Origin: Rhodospirillales bacterium 70-18
GTDB lineage: Bacteria > Pseudomonadota > Alphaproteobacteria > Acetobacterales > Acetobacteraceae
Length of the DNA: 64,000 nt
Assembly (NCBI GenBank): GCA_001899585.1
Contig: MKWE01000005.1
Coordinates: forward strand, 1 to 64,000
Direction: 5' to 3'
Position numbers and translations under genes: made by a program. Positions 31,703 through 42,295 of the stretch are shown piece by piece; positions within the stretch are counted from its first letter, which is position 1, and each line of letters opens with the position of its first letter. The notes below the pieces were generated by a model. It searched no databases, had not been told where the DNA came from, and saw nothing but the letters and a program-made list of their open reading frames with translations.

Positions 31703-32365
31703 ATGGGCACCACCATCACCCTCACCGCGGCCGACGGCCATTCGTTCTCGGCCTATCGCGCCGGCCCCGACACCGCCGCCAAGGCCCTGGTGGTCGTGCA
31801 GGAGATTTTCGGGGTCAACCACCACATCCGCAATGTCTGCGACCGCTTCGCCGCCCAGGGCTATGCCGTGATCGCCCCGGCGCTGTTCGACCGCACCAGC
31901 CGCAACGCCGAGCTCGGCTACACCGCCGAGGACGTGGCCAAGGGCCGCGACCTGCGCGCCGGCGTGCCCGATGCCGGCGCCATGGCCGATATCGAGGCGG
32001 CGGCCAACGCGCTGGCCGGCAAGTCGGTCGGCATCGTCGGCTATTGCTGGGGCGGCACGCTGGCCTGGTGGGGCGCCACCCGCACCGGCAAGTTCAAGGC
32101 CGCCAGCGGCTGGTATGGCGGCGGCATCGCCGCCACGCGCACCGAAACCCCGCATTGCCCGGTTCAGTTGCATTTCGGCGAGAAGGACACCGGCATTCCG
32201 CTCGCCGACGTGGAACTGATCCGCGCCGCCCAGCCGGCGGTGGAAATCTTCGTCTACCCCGGCGCCCAGCACGGCTTCGGCTGCGACGAGCGCGGCAGCT
32301 TCAGCGCGCCGGATGCGGCGCTGGCACAGGAGCGCACGCTGGCCTTCTTCGCCAAACATCTGTGA
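31703..32365 (+). CDS. dienelactone hydrolase family protein
   Basis: An alpha/beta hydrolase of 220 residues. The nucleophile is the cysteine of GYCWGG (about residue 116), typical of dienelactone hydrolases. The aspartate is in GEKDTGIP and the histidine in GAQHGFGC. The N-terminal ALVVVQEIFGVNHHIRNVCD holds the conserved Glu that gates the Cys. GGGAG lies before ATG 31703. Actual substrate is unknown; no aromatic-degradation genes are near. Confidence 0.9.
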   Translation: MGTTITLTAADGHSFSAYRAGPDTAAKALVVVQEIFGVNHHIRNVCDRFAAQGYAVIAPALFDRTSRNAELGYTAEDVAKGRDLRAGVPDAGAMADIEAAANALAGKSVGIVGYCWGGTLAWWGATRTGKFKAASGWYGGGIAATRTETPHCPVQLHFGEKDTGIPLADVELIRAAQPAVEIFVYPGAQHGFGCDERGSFSAPDAALAQERTLAFFAKHL

Positions 32366-32380
32366 GATGAGCGAAGCTTG

Positions 32381-32457
32381 ACATTGAGGCGGGGAGGCGG
32401 GGAGAAGCAAGCATTTGATCTACTTACCTTCTCCCCGCCTCTCCGTCTCCATGTGAA
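32381..32457. repeat. GC-rich inverted repeat, copy 1
   Basis: Left arm ACATTGAGGCGGGGAGG(CGGGGAGAAG) at 32381-32407 and right arm CTTCTCCCCGCCTCTCC(GTCTCCATGTGAA) at 32428-32457 enclose about 20 unrelated bases. The outer sequence GGCAGATTCACATGGAG (minus strand) recurs at 48211-48226. The right arm is inside the coding end of the amidohydrolase gene. Confidence 0.8.
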
Positions 32458-33578
32458 TCTGCCTTGGCTTTCTTTTGCTCCCCGTACACCTCGCGCGCAT
32501 TGCCCATGAAGAACGCCTGCCGCTGCGCCTCGGTCGGGCGCAACGGCAGGCAGGTGGCCGGGTCGTCGTAGTCCCAATGCGGGTAGTCGGTGGCGAACAG
32601 CAGCCGGTCCCAGCCGATCCAGCCGATCGTGTCGGCCAGATGCGCCGGCTCTCCCGGCTCCTCCATAGGTTGCGTCGTCAGCCACACATGCGCGCGGATG
32701 TAGTCGCTGGGCAGCCGCATCAGCCACGGCGTTTCGGACCGCAGCCGCGCCCAGGCGCGGTCCAGCCGCCACGCCAGCGCCGGCAACCAGGCGAATCCCG
32801 CCTCGATCAGCACCAGTTTCAGCGCCGGAATCCGCGCGAACACCCCCTCCACCACCAGGCTGGTCAGCACCGCCTGGCAGGACTGGGCGTGGCCCACCAT
32901 GTCCTCGATGTAGAAGCTCGGCCAGCCATGGCTGCTCACCGGGTTGCCGCCATTGCCGAAGGCATGGATGCCCACCGGCAGCCCGGCTTGCGCCGCCGCT
33001 TCGTAGATCGGCCAGTAGCGCCGCGCCCCCAGCGGCTGCAGCGTGCGGCTCAGCAGCAGCACCTGCACCACGTCCGGATGCCCGGCCCAGCGCTCGATCT
33101 CGGCCACCGAGGCGGCGGCATCCTCGTATGGCACCACCAGCGACGCCTTCAGCCGCTGCTCCGGCCCGGTCCATTCCGCCATCTGCCAGTCGTTGATCGC
33201 CCGGCAGACGGCGATCGACAGCTCGATATTGGCGAAGCCGCCGGGGTGCGGGCGGATCATGTTCAGCACGCCCAGCGTGATGCCGTTGGCGTCCAGGTGA
33301 TGGCGCTGCATGAACGCCAGGTCGCTGCCCGGCCGGCCGCCGCCCGGCGGCCAGGCGTCGCGGCGGGAGGCATCGGGCTGGCCTTTCGGGTATTGCGGCC
33401 CGGCGGCGTTGCCCTGGCGGCTGCGCTGGCCGAACATGTCCAGATGGTCGCGCCAGCGCGCGGCCATGTAGGGGTAGAGCAGCTTGAAGGATTTCGGGCT
33501 GTGGTGGATGTCGCAATCGGCGATGGCTGGCCGGCTGGCGGCGGCAAGCTGTGGTTCGGGGCGGATTTCGATGGTCAT
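32424..33578 (-). CDS. amidohydrolase family protein
   Basis: A 384-residue member of the Amidohydrolase_2 (TIM-barrel) family. ATG 33578 follows GGGAGG. Metal-site regions are IADCDIHHSPKSF (residues about 18-30), PVGIHAFGNGG in the middle and LLFATDYPHWDYDDP near the end with the catalytic aspartate. Relatives include ACMSD-like decarboxylases and hydrolases of aromatic acids; the substrate is unknown. The last ~10 residues (DSHGDGEAGRR) are encoded by an arm of a dispersed GC-rich repeat, so the natural C-terminus was probably replaced or extended when the repeat arrived. Downstream of rlmN on the same strand. Confidence 0.85.
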   Translation of the reverse strand: MTIEIRPEPQLAAASRPAIADCDIHHSPKSFKLLYPYMAARWRDHLDMFGQRSRQGNAAGPQYPKGQPDASRRDAWPPGGGRPGSDLAFMQRHHLDANGITLGVLNMIRPHPGGFANIELSIAVCRAINDWQMAEWTGPEQRLKASLVVPYEDAAASVAEIERWAGHPDVVQVLLLSRTLQPLGARRYWPIYEAAAQAGLPVGIHAFGNGGNPVSSHGWPSFYIEDMVGHAQSCQAVLTSLVVEGVFARIPALKLVLIEAGFAWLPALAWRLDRAWARLRSETPWLMRLPSDYIRAHVWLTTQPMEEPGEPAHLADTIGWIGWDRLLFATDYPHWDYDDPATCLPLRPTEAQRQAFFMGNAREVYGEQKKAKADSHGDGEAGRR

Positions 33579-33633
33579 GGCGACCTCCCTCGGCGGGGAT
33601 ATCGCGCCATGAAACCAAGGGAAGGGCAAGGAT

Positions 33634-33724
33634 GTTCTTTTTTGAAAAAAAGAACCAAAAACTCTTATCCGTTCAGACTCCAGCGAATAAAGTTTTTCTG
33701 CTTCTTTTTGTTCACAAAAAGAAG
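33634..33724 (-). repeat. two-hairpin AT-rich element, copy A
   Basis: Plus-strand order: hairpin 2 at 33634-33655 (stem GTTCTTTTTT, loop GA), tail CAAAAACTCTTATCCG (33656-33671), spacer, reversed tail CGAATAAAGTTTTTCTG (33684-33700), hairpin 1 at 33701-33724 (stem CTTCTTTTTGT, 2-base loop). In the direction of transcription it starts 3 bases after the rlmN stop and reads hairpin 1, tail, tail, hairpin 2. Confidence 0.85.
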
Positions 33725-33727
33725 ACC

Positions 33728-34900
33728 TTAAGCCTTCACCCGCCGGCTCTCCGTCCGCAACTGCCCGCAAGCGGCCAGGATGTCCCGCCCGCGCGGCGCC
33801 CGCACCGGCGAGGAGAAGCCGGCATCCATCACGATGCGCGAGAACCGGTCGATGGCGTTGCCGCTGCTGGTTTCGTACGGGCTGCCCGGCCAGGGGTTGA
33901 ACGGGATCAGGTTCACCTTGGCCGGAATGCCGGCGATCAGCCGGATCAGCTCGCGGGCATCGGCCTCGCTGTCGTTGATGCCCTTCAGCATCACGTATTC
34001 GAAGGTGATGCGCCGCGCGTTGCTGGCCGCCGGATAGCGGCGGCAGGCGGCGAGCACCTCGGCGATCGGGTATTTGCGGTTCAGCGGCACGATCTCGTCG
34101 CGCAGCTCGTCGCGCACCGCATGCAGCGACACCGCGAGGTTGACGCCGAGTTCCGCCCCCGCCCGGTCCATCATCGGCACCACGCCGGAGGTGGAGAGCG
34201 TGATGCGGCGGCGGGAGAGGCCGATGCCCTCGCCGTCCATCACGATGGTCATCGCCTTGGCGACGCTCTCGTAATTGTAGAGCGGCTCGCCCATGCCCAT
34301 CAGCACGATGGTTGAGAGCAGCCGCGGGGTTTCGCCGTGCGGGCTCGGCCACTCGCCATAGCTGTCGCGCGCCGCCATGAACTGGCCGACGATCTCGGCC
34401 GCCCCCAGGTTGCGCACCAGCGCCTGGGTGCCGGTGTGGCAGAACCGGCAGGACAGCGTGCAGCCCACCTGGGAGGAGATGCAGACGGCGCCGCGATCCT
34501 CGGTCCGGTCGGGAATGTAAACGGTCTCCGCCTCCTGCCCGTCGCGGAAGCGGAACAGCCATTTGCGGGTGTCGTCGGTGCTGGTCTGCACCACCGCCGC
34601 CTCCGGCCGGCCGACCACGAAATGCTCGGCCAGCCTGGCCTGCATCGGCTTGGCGATGGTGGACATGCGGGCGAAATCGGTAGCGCCCTGGTGATAGATC
34701 CAGTGCCATAGCTGCTTGGCGCGGAACGGCGCCTCGCCGATCGTGGCCAGCTCAGCGGCCAGCTCGGCGCGCGTCAGCCCCACCAGATCGCGCCGCCCAT
34801 CGGCAAGTTGTGCCGGCGGCGGGGCGAAGCGCGCGGTTTTCGCCAGGATGCGCGCCCGCTCGGCCTCGGTGAGGTCGAGAATGTCCGCCCCGGCGGTCAC
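33728..34900 (-). CDS. rlmN: 23S rRNA A2503 / tRNA A37 C2-methyltransferase
   Basis: RlmN is the radical-SAM enzyme that methylates A2503 in 23S rRNA and A37 in some tRNAs. The 390-residue product has the cluster motif in [18 protein letters not shown] (C-x3-C-x2-C, about residue 115). It also has [27 protein letters not shown] and [11 protein letters not shown]. The methyl-carrying cysteine is in [11 protein letters not shown] near the end. I prefer GTG 34900, which overlaps the upstream stop as GTGA, over GTG 34912. Confidence 0.96.
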   Translation of the reverse strand: MTAGADILDLTEAERARILAKTARFAPPPAQLADGRRDLVGLTRAELAAELATIGEAPFRAKQLWHWIYHQGATDFARMSTIAKPMQARLAEHFVVGRPEAAVVQTSTDDTRKWLFRFRDGQEAETVYIPDRTEDRGAVCISSQVGCTLSCRFCHTGTQALVRNLGAAEIVGQFMAARDSYGEWPSPHGETPRLLSTIVLMGMGEPLYNYESVAKAMTIVMDGEGIGLSRRRITLSTSGVVPMMDRAGAELGVNLAVSLHAVRDELRDEIVPLNRKYPIAEVLAACRRYPAASNARRITFEYVMLKGINDSEADARELIRLIAGIPAKVNLIPFNPWPGSPYETSSGNAIDRFSRIVMDAGFSSPVRAPRGRDILAACGQLRTESRRVKA

Positions 34901-35412
34901 TTGGCGGGACACGCCTTGTTGATCGCGCCATAGGCGGCGGTGAAGCCGCGCAGGCTGAACGTGTCGGTCACCGCCTGACCCTTCGGCCCGGGGGAGTGCG
35001 CCACCGCCTGGTTGGCCTTCTCGAAGGCCAGCACCGCGGCATGGCCGTCACGCGCGAAGGCGGAGCGCTGGGCGGTGTAGAAATCCAGCTCCACCGCCTC
35101 CGCCGCCACCTTCACGCCGGCGTTCGGGGCATAGGCGAAGCCGGCGCTGAGCGACACCGCATCCCGCCCGCTGGCCCGCTGCGTCACCGTCAGCATCACC
35201 GGCCCACGGCCGGGCAGCGCGGGGGCGGAGGTCTTGGCGCGGGCGAAGGCGTAGCACACGGTCTGCCCGCCCTCCGGGTAGGTGGCGGCCTGCCAGTCCC
35301 CGAACGTGCCGATGGCCTTGGGGCCGGCGGCGGCCGGGGGGGCGGTCTTGCCGGCGGCGAAGGCGGCGACCGGGGCGGCGAGCAGGGCGAACAGGATGTA
35401 TGGGGCGCGCAT
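34897..35412 (-). CDS. invasion-associated locus B (IalB) family protein
   Basis: A 171-residue periplasmic protein. The N-terminus [19 protein letters not shown] is a signal peptide. The mature part has [22 protein letters not shown], the family's GDW motif followed by a first cysteine, and ends with INKACPAK holding the second; the two probably form a disulfide. Named after a Bartonella invasion factor, but the family is common in free-living alphaproteobacteria, where its role is unclear. Its stop overlaps the rlmN start, so the two are coupled. Confidence 0.82.
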   Translation of the reverse strand: MRAPYILFALLAAPVAAFAAGKTAPPAAAGPKAIGTFGDWQAATYPEGGQTVCYAFARAKTSAPALPGRGPVMLTVTQRASGRDAVSLSAGFAYAPNAGVKVAAEAVELDFYTAQRSAFARDGHAAVLAFEKANQAVAHSPGPKGQAVTDTFSLRGFTAAYGAINKACPAK

Positions 35413-35459
35413 GGGCGAACAGATACGGGCGGGCGCGGGCGCAAACAAGCCTTGAGTGG

Positions 35460-36059
35460 TCATGCCTCCCCATCATCCGGGCCATCATCCGGTTCCGCGC
35501 CGGGAAACCAGCCCGGGATGGTGCGGCGGAACACCGGATTGCCATGGCCGGAGGGCACCGGCGCCGCGCCGCCGCCGCCGCTGGCCACCGGCCGGTCGGC
35601 GAAGCGGCCGTGCTGCAGCAGCCGGTCGTACAGCACCAGCGCGCCGGCCACCGCCAGGTTCAGCGAGAACCGGGTGGGGATGCGCACCACATGCCGGCAG
35701 CGCGCCAGCATCGCCGGCGACAGGCCGGACCGTTCCGGCCCGAGCACATACGCCGCGTTCAGCGGATGGCGGAACGACGGCAGCTCGGCCGCGTCCTCCA
35801 GCAGTTCCACCCCCACCAGCACGCAGCCCTGCGGCAGGTCCATCGTCGCCACGCCGTCCCAGCGCCACAGCGGCACATGCCCGGCCGCGTTGGAGGTATC
35901 GGCGCTGCGCCCGGCCCGCGCATCGAATCCGGCGCCGACGGTGAAGCAGAAGCTGGCCCCGAAGGCGTGCGCGGTGCGCAGCAGGGCGCCGACATTGGCG
36001 GATTTCGAGACCCCCTCGACCCCGATGCCGAAATAGCCGCGTGTCCTGGCCGGCTGCAT
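35460..36059 (-). CDS. SpoU-family RNA 2'-O-methyltransferase
   Basis: A 199-residue SPOUT methyltransferase without an extra substrate domain. ATG 36059 has AAGGAGGA before it. The three motifs are GVSKSANVGALLRTAHAFGA (motif 1 with the catalytic-site Asn and Arg), AAYVLGPERSGLSPAML (motif 2) and IPTRFSLNLAVAGALVLYDRL (motif 3). The target tRNA or rRNA position cannot be read from sequence. The C-terminal tail is Gly/Pro-rich and acidic (EPDDGPDDGEA). Confidence 0.9.
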   Translation of the reverse strand: MQPARTRGYFGIGVEGVSKSANVGALLRTAHAFGASFCFTVGAGFDARAGRSADTSNAAGHVPLWRWDGVATMDLPQGCVLVGVELLEDAAELPSFRHPLNAAYVLGPERSGLSPAMLARCRHVVRIPTRFSLNLAVAGALVLYDRLLQHGRFADRPVASGGGGAAPVPSGHGNPVFRRTIPGWFPGAEPDDGPDDGEA

Positions 36060-36071
36060 GCTGTCCTCCTT

Positions 36072-36117
36072 GGCAATCCGGTGCCGGGGCAATCCGGTGC
36101 CGGGGCAATCCGGCGCT
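36072..36117. repeat. tandem 16-bp repeat, 2.8 copies
   Basis: GGCAATCCGGTGCCGG occurs at 36072-36087 and again at 36088-36103, followed by a partial third copy. It lies in the divergent spacer between the SpoU and YdcF genes. Confidence 0.85.
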
Positions 36118-36151
36118 TGCCCTTGCGCCCGCGCCAGTCTCTTTTCGCCCG

Positions 36152-36667
36152 ATGACCCGCGAACCGACCGCAATCGTGATCTTCGGCGCCGCCGTGCGCC
36201 CGGACGGCACCCCCAGCCGCGCCCTGCGCCTGCGCACCGAGGCGGCGTTCGCCGCGGGCACCGCGCTGCGCGAGCCGCTGTTCGTGCCCACCGGCGGCGT
36301 CGGCCGGCACGGCCCCTCCGAGGCATCGGTGATGGCGGGGCTGCTGGGCGCCCACGGCGTGCCGGATGCCCGCATCCTGGTCGAGGACACCGCCACCAGC
36401 ACCCTCACCTCAGTGCGCGCCGTGCGCCGGCTGCTGCGTGCCGCCGGGCATCGCGGCCCGGTGCTGGCCGCCAGCAGCGCCTACCACCTGCCGCGCTGCG
36501 TCGCCCTGCTGCGCCTGGCCGGCCTGCCGGCGCGCGCGGCACCCCCGCCGGCGGTGCCGGCGGCGCGCAGCCTGCGCAAGCGCTGGTTCTGGCGCCTGCG
36601 CGAGGCGGTGGCCCTGCCGGTGGACGCGGCGCTGCTGCTGGCGCTGCGCCTGGGCGGCAGGTTCTAG
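36152..36667 (+). CDS. YdcF/SanA-like DUF218 protein
   Basis: A 171-residue DUF218 protein. The family pattern is visible: AIVIFGAAVRPDGTPSRALRLRTEAA at the start, VPTGGVGRHGPSEASVMAGLL, DARILVEDTATSTLTSVRAV, VLAASSAYHLPRCVALLRLAG. A hydrophobic stretch near the C-terminus (ALPVDAALLLALRLG) may touch the membrane. Relatives are linked to envelope barrier function; biochemical activity is not established. The stop TAG is the first part of a dispersed repeat. No strong ribosome site precedes ATG 36152. Confidence 0.82.
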   Translation: MTREPTAIVIFGAAVRPDGTPSRALRLRTEAAFAAGTALREPLFVPTGGVGRHGPSEASVMAGLLGAHGVPDARILVEDTATSTLTSVRAVRRLLRAAGHRGPVLAASSAYHLPRCVALLRLAGLPARAAPPPAVPAARSLRKRWFWRLREAVALPVDAALLLALRLGGRF

Positions 36668-36723
36668 AGCGTGATGACCGGAGGTGGAATCACCGGAGGT
36701 CTGAATCACGCGACAAAACAAAA
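36665..36723 (+). repeat. 58-bp dispersed repeat, copy 2 (TAGAGCG-type)
   Basis: TAGAGCGTGATGACCGGAGG, then TGGAATCACCGGAGG, TCTGAATCACGCG and ACAAAACAAA. Same sequence as 20940-20997 in the opposite orientation, with about five differences. It directly supplies the TAG stop of the YdcF gene and stands just before the hairpin at 36726. Confidence 0.8.
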
Positions 36724-36725
36724 GG

Positions 36726-36769
36726 CTAGGCCGTGCTGGCCGCTTCTTTCAGCGACCGGCACGGTCTAG
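36726..36769. terminator. 19-bp hairpin with TCTTTC loop between convergent genes
   Basis: CTAGGCCGTGCTGGCCGCT (36726-36744), loop TCTTTC, AGCGACCGGCACGGTCTAG (36751-36769). One mismatch and two G-T pairs. The right end contains the stop codon of the minus-strand TIGR02300 gene. The loop and the four base pairs next to it are the same as in the hairpin at 14794. Confidence 0.75.
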
Positions 36770-37101
36770 CGCTCTTCCTCGCCGGGTTCCGGCTCGACTT
36801 CGACATCCACCATCGCGTCGGCGCCGTCTTCCAGGTCGGAGGTGTCTTCCAGCACGTCCTCCTCCGCCTCGTCCTCGGCCGCCTCCACCTCCACGTCGGC
36901 GTCCTCCAGCCCCGGCATGGGCACCACCTTCGGGCGGCGCTTCTCCTCCTGCACGTTGCCGACCGGCCGGCGCACGCGCGGCTGTTCGGCCGGCTGCTCG
37001 GTGCTGCACTTGGGGCAGACGGCGGGCTGCTTGCCGAGGTCGTAGAACTTCGCGCCGCAGGAGACGCAGACGCGCTTGGTGCCGAGTTCGGGCTTGGCCA
37101 T
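36766..37101 (-). CDS. TIGR02300 family zinc-ribbon protein
   Basis: A 111-residue protein starting [22 protein letters not shown] and continuing QPAVCPKC: two CxxC pairs that can bind one zinc. This is the FYDLnk-type TIGR02300 family of alphaproteobacteria. The C-terminal half is strongly acidic ([18 protein letters not shown]), giving a charged disordered tail. Function unknown. It lies upstream of and divergent to aroA, its usual place in these genomes. Confidence 0.9.
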   Translation of the reverse strand: MAKPELGTKRVCVSCGAKFYDLGKQPAVCPKCSTEQPAEQPRVRRPVGNVQEEKRRPKVVPMPGLEDADVEVEAAEDEAEEDVLEDTSDLEDGADAMVDVEVEPEPGEEER

Positions 37102-37243
37102 CGATCGCCTCATGAGGAAAAGGCCACGCCGAGCGGACGGGTGGGCCAGAGGGCGCGCCCCATGCCATTGCCGCGCGCCCGTGTCAAACTTCGCATGGCA
37201 GGCCGGCATGGCAAGGGCCGCAATCCATGCTAAGCGGCGAGGC

Positions 37244-38605
37244 ATGCACAGCCCCTCGCCACGGCCCCTGGCCGCCCACCGCCCCGCCGCCCCGCTCGCC
37301 GGAACCCTGCGCGTGCCGGGCGACAAGTCGATCAGCCATCGCGCCCTGATGTTCGGGGCGCTGGCGGTCGGCCAGACCCGCATCACCGGCCTGCTGGAGG
37401 GCGAGGACGTGCTGCGCACCGCCGCCGCCATGCGCGCCCTGGGCGCCGAGGTGACCCAGGACGGCCCCGGTTCGGGCACCTGGCGCGTCGCTGGCCGCGG
37501 CCTGGGCGGGCTGGTCGAGCCGGCGGACGTGCTGGACATGGGCAATTCCGGCACCGCCGCGCGGCTGCTGTGCGGCATTCTGGCCAGCCACCCGATCTTC
37601 GCGGTGATGACCGGCGACGCCAGCCTGCGCCGCCGCCCGATGCGCCGCGTGACCGACCCGCTGGCCGCCTGCGGCGCCCGCTTCGCCAGCCGCGAGGGCG
37701 GCCGGCTGCCGCTGGCCATCGAAGGCGCGCGCGACCCGCTGCCGCTGGAATACCGCGTGCCGGTGCCCTCGGCGCAGGTGAAGTCCGCCCTGCTGCTGTG
37801 CGGCCTCAACGCCCCCGGCCTCACCCGCATCGAGGAGCCGGAGGCCACGCGCGACCACAGCGAGAACATGCTGCGCCATTTCGGCGCCGAGGTCGGCGTG
37901 GAGGAGCAGGGCCGCACCCGCATCATCACCCTGCGCGGCCAGCCGGAGCTGCGCGCCGCCGACGTGGCGGTGCCGGGCGACCCCTCCTCGGCCGCCTTCC
38001 CGCTGGTCGCCGCCCTGCTGGTGCCCGGCTCGGCCATCCGCATCGAGGGCCTCGGCCTCAACCCGCTGCGCATCGGCCTGTTCGACTGCCTGCGCGAGAT
38101 GGGGGCGGACATCACCATCGAGAACACCCGCATCCAGGGTGGCGAGCCGGTGGGCGACGTGGTCGCCCGCCACGCCCCCCTGCGCGCCATCGAGGTGCCG
38201 TGGGAGCGCGCGCCAAGCATGATCGACGAATACCCCGTCCTGGCCGTCGCCGCCGCCTGCGCCACCGGCACCACGCGCATGCTCGGCCTGAAGGAGCTGC
38301 GAGTGAAGGAGAGCGACCGCCTGTCGGCCACCGCCGCCATGCTGACGGCGAACGGCGCCAAGGTGGAGATTTCCGGCGATGACCTGATCGTGTACGGCAC
38401 CGGCCGCCCGCCGGCCGGCGGCGGGCGGGTGGAAACCCATATGGACCATCGCCTGGCGATGAGCGCCCTGGTGATGGGCCTGGCCGCCGACGCCCCGGTG
38501 ACGGTGGACGACGCCAGCTTCATCGACACCAGCTTCCCGGGCTTCGTCGCCCTGATGAACGGCCTGGCCGACAACGGCGGCGTCGAGCCGCTGCGCGCGC
38601 CATGA
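37244..38605 (+). CDS. aroA: 3-phosphoshikimate 1-carboxyvinyltransferase (EPSP synthase)
   Basis: AroA joins PEP to shikimate-3-phosphate on the way to aromatic amino acids. The 453-residue product has [20 protein letters not shown] (PEP site), [59 protein letters not shown] and [30 protein letters not shown] stands near the end. The sequence [13 protein letters not shown] has Gly-Asn-Ser-Gly-Thr-Ala, and the class could be the CP4-like type II; I have not resolved this. Start ATG 37244; longer frames run into the divergent gene. Stop overlaps cmk. Confidence 0.97.
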   Translation: MHSPSPRPLAAHRPAAPLAGTLRVPGDKSISHRALMFGALAVGQTRITGLLEGEDVLRTAAAMRALGAEVTQDGPGSGTWRVAGRGLGGLVEPADVLDMGNSGTAARLLCGILASHPIFAVMTGDASLRRRPMRRVTDPLAACGARFASREGGRLPLAIEGARDPLPLEYRVPVPSAQVKSALLLCGLNAPGLTRIEEPEATRDHSENMLRHFGAEVGVEEQGRTRIITLRGQPELRAADVAVPGDPSSAAFPLVAALLVPGSAIRIEGLGLNPLRIGLFDCLREMGADITIENTRIQGGEPVGDVVARHAPLRAIEVPWERAPSMIDEYPVLAVAAACATGTTRMLGLKELRVKESDRLSATAAMLTANGAKVEISGDDLIVYGTGRPPAGGGRVETHMDHRLAMSALVMGLAADAPVTVDDASFIDTSFPGFVALMNGLADNGGVEPLRAP

Positions 38606-39243
38606 GCCCACGGATCGTCGCCATCGACGGCCCGGCCGCCGCCGGCAAGGGCACGCTGGCGCGCCGGCTGGCCGCCCATTTCGGCCTGCCCTACCTCGAT
38701 ACCGGCCTGCTCTACCGCGCCGTCGGCCGCCGCGTGCTGGATGCCGGCGCCGACCCGGCCGACCCCGGGGCCGCCGCCGCCGCCGCCCGCGCATTGCGGC
38801 CGGCGGATCTTGAGCGCGGCGACCTGCGCGGCCCGGCGGCCGATGCCGCGGCCAGCGCGGTGGCCTCCATCCCGGCGGTGCGCGCCGCGCTGCTGGACTT
38901 CCAGCGCAATTTCGGGCGCGACCACGGCGCGGTGCTGGACGGGCGGGACATCGGCACGGTCATCTTTCCGGACGCCCCGGCAAAGCTGTACGTGACCGCC
39001 AGCGTGGCGGAGCGCGGCCGCCGCCGCTGGGCCGAGCTGGTGGCCAAGGGCGTCCCGGCCGACCTCGCCACCGTCACCGAGGAGGTGCGACAGCGCGACG
39101 CGATCGACGCCGCCCGCGCCGCCGCCCCGATGCGCCCGGCCGATGACGCGCAATTGCTGGACACCACCACGCTGGACGCCGACGCCGCCTTCGCCCGCGC
39201 GCTGGAGCTGCTCGCCGGGCGGCTTCCGGGCCGCGCGGAATAG
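38602..39243 (+). CDS. cmk: cytidylate kinase
   Basis: Cmk phosphorylates CMP and dCMP. The 213-residue product opens with the P-loop [20 protein letters not shown] and has [12 protein letters not shown] and [21 protein letters not shown]. It continues with [11 protein letters not shown] and ends soon after [18 protein letters not shown]. The ATG overlaps the aroA stop (ATGA). Confidence 0.97.
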   Translation: MSPRIVAIDGPAAAGKGTLARRLAAHFGLPYLDTGLLYRAVGRRVLDAGADPADPGAAAAAARALRPADLERGDLRGPAADAAASAVASIPAVRAALLDFQRNFGRDHGAVLDGRDIGTVIFPDAPAKLYVTASVAERGRRRWAELVAKGVPADLATVTEEVRQRDAIDAARAAAPMRPADDAQLLDTTTLDADAAFARALELLAGRLPGRAE

Positions 39244-39285
39244 GTATATGGCATAACCATCTCGCCACGGTCACACAGGCGTCCC

Positions 39286-39313
39286 TTGACTCCGCCGCCC
39301 TGTTGCGTATGTG
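39286..39313 (+). promoter_or_regulatory. probable housekeeping promoter of rpsA
   Basis: TTGACT (39286-39291), 16 bases, TATGTG (39308-39313). It implies a leader of about 180 bases before rpsA, rich in GC-hairpin potential (GGCCGCCTGCCCGGC region), which may serve S1 autoregulation. The rest of the 255-base spacer has no gene. Confidence 0.5.
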
Positions 39314-39498
39314 TGCCCGCTACGTGCGGTCCCTCCGGCCGCCTGCCCGGCGGAGCCTCCGTCGGCCGTTCCCTTCATTCGGCCTGCGCCCGATCCCTGA
39401 GTGGTGGGCGCGGGCAAGCCGTGCTTCGCAGGAAGCGCGCAAGTACCGCGACGTAGCTGGCCGCCGGCCCGCCGCCGCCCAAGGACGTAACCACCCCT

Positions 39499-41202
<1,704 letters not shown>

Positions 41203-41251
41203 CATCCGCGGCTGGCCGGCCGAAGAAGCCGGCAAACCGATCTGCTTCTGG

Positions 41252-41287
41252 ACAGGCGGCGCCCCAAGCGCCGCCTGTTCTGTTTTC
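41252..41287 (+). terminator. rho-independent terminator of rpsA
   Basis: ACAGGCGGCGC and GCGCCGCCTGT pair around CCCA and are followed by TCTGTTTT. It lies 50 bases after the rpsA stop. Confidence 0.88.
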
Positions 41288-41530
41288 GGCTGGCCAGGGC
41301 CGTGGGCGCCGGACAACACGATATCGTGAGGAACCCACCGGGTGCGTTCGCCGCCATGCCGGTCGCGGCCTGGACCGCAGCCCGACGGGCCGCTGAGGGG
41401 CGTGTTGAAAACTGTTCTCTCTCAATGGCTTACGCTTGACGGAGCGCGGGCGCTCTGGCAGCCTGTGGCGACAGCCGAATAGCACCGCCGTCCGCATCGC
41501 GGGCGCAAGGCAACCCGGGGGACCTGAGCG
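41288..41530. other. spacer between rpsA terminator and ihfB
   Basis: No gene. It contains a perfect 12-bp palindrome CACGATATCGTG at 41317-41328, and a TTGACG at 41436 without a good -10 partner. The ihfB promoter must lie here because of the terminator upstream. Confidence 0.4.
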
Positions 41531-41833
41531 ATGACGAAATCAGAGCTGATCGCGGAACTCTCCGCCGCCAATCCGCATCTTCTGAGCCGCGACGTGGAGT
41601 TGATCGTCGCCACCATCTTCACCGAAATCACCGCCGCCCTGGCGCGTGGGGAGCGGGTGGAGTTGCGCGGCTTCGGCGCCTTCACGGTCAAGCGCCGCGA
41701 CGCCCGCACCGGCCGCAACCCGCGCACCGGCGAGGCGGTGCCGGTGGACGAGAAGGCGGTGCCGTTCTTCAAGGCCGGCAAGGAGTTGCGTGAGCGCGTC
41801 AACCACGGCAAGCGCACCGGCGAGGCCGGCTGA
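41531..41833 (+). CDS. ihfB: integration host factor beta subunit
   Basis: IhfB pairs with IhfA to bend DNA sharply in the minor groove. The 100-residue product starts [23 protein letters not shown] and has [19 protein letters not shown]. The beta-arm tip is in [12 protein letters not shown], whose proline intercalates. Length and order after rpsA fit IhfB rather than HU. IHF commonly helps sigma-54 promoters, of which this window has two. Confidence 0.95.
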   Translation: MTKSELIAELSAANPHLLSRDVELIVATIFTEITAALARGERVELRGFGAFTVKRRDARTGRNPRTGEAVPVDEKAVPFFKAGKELRERVNHGKRTGEAG

Positions 41834-41838
41834 CCCGC

Positions 41839-42141
41839 ATGCGCCTGATCATCGCCGCCCCCTTCCTGCTGCTGCTGGTGCTGTTCGCGCTGTCGAACAC
41901 GCAGACCGTGCAGGTGGGGCTGTGGCCCACCGGCTGGTCGGCGACGTTGCCGCTGTCGATCGCCATCCTGACCGCGATGGCGATCGCCTTCCTGATGGGC
42001 GCGCTGATCCTGTGGGTCTCCACCCTGGCCGCCATCCACCGCGCGCGCCGCGCCGAGCACAACGCGCGGCAATTGGAGACGCAGGTGCAGGGCCTGAAGG
42101 CGCTGCTCGACCAGCGGCCGAAATTGCCGCCGCCGGGGTAG
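41839..42141 (+). CDS. LapA-domain membrane protein
   Basis: A 100-residue protein with two membrane spans ([18 protein letters not shown] and [20 protein letters not shown]) separated by [14 protein letters not shown] cytosolic coiled helix follows ([21 protein letters not shown]). This is the LapA/DUF1049 pattern, related to E. coli LapA, which works in lipopolysaccharide assembly control. It begins 5 bases after ihfB and ends 5 bases before a two-hairpin element. Confidence 0.85.
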   Translation: MRLIIAAPFLLLLVLFALSNTQTVQVGLWPTGWSATLPLSIAILTAMAIAFLMGALILWVSTLAAIHRARRAEHNARQLETQVQGLKALLDQRPKLPPPG

Positions 42142-42146
42142 GAAGT

Positions 42147-42265
42147 CTTCTTTTTGTGAACAAAAAGAAGCAAAAAAACGTCATTCGCTAGGCCGCTACG
42201 CCTCCTCTGTCCCCCCCGCACCAAAACGGATAAAAGTTTTTTGGTTCTTTTTTCCAAAAAAGAAC
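42147..42265 (+). repeat. two-hairpin AT-rich element, copy B
   Basis: Hairpin 1 at 42147-42170 (stem CTTCTTTTTGT, loop GA), tail CAAAAAAACGTCATTCG (42171-42187), a 39-base GC-rich spacer, reversed tail CGGATAAAAGTTTTTTG (42227-42243), hairpin 2 at 42244-42265 (stem GTTCTTTTTT, loop CC). It starts 5 bases after the lapA stop and ends 30 bases before pyrF. Same module order along the transcript as copy A. Confidence 0.85.
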
Positions 42266-42295
42266 CCCTTGCTTCCATCCTTCCGGGTCCCCCGC

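Noticed and set aside
42241-42295. Upstream extension of pyrF reading into the hairpin element
   Set aside because: Peptides such as [10 protein letters not shown] arise from translating the AT-rich elements in several frames at every copy. They come from the repeat and are not conserved protein ends.
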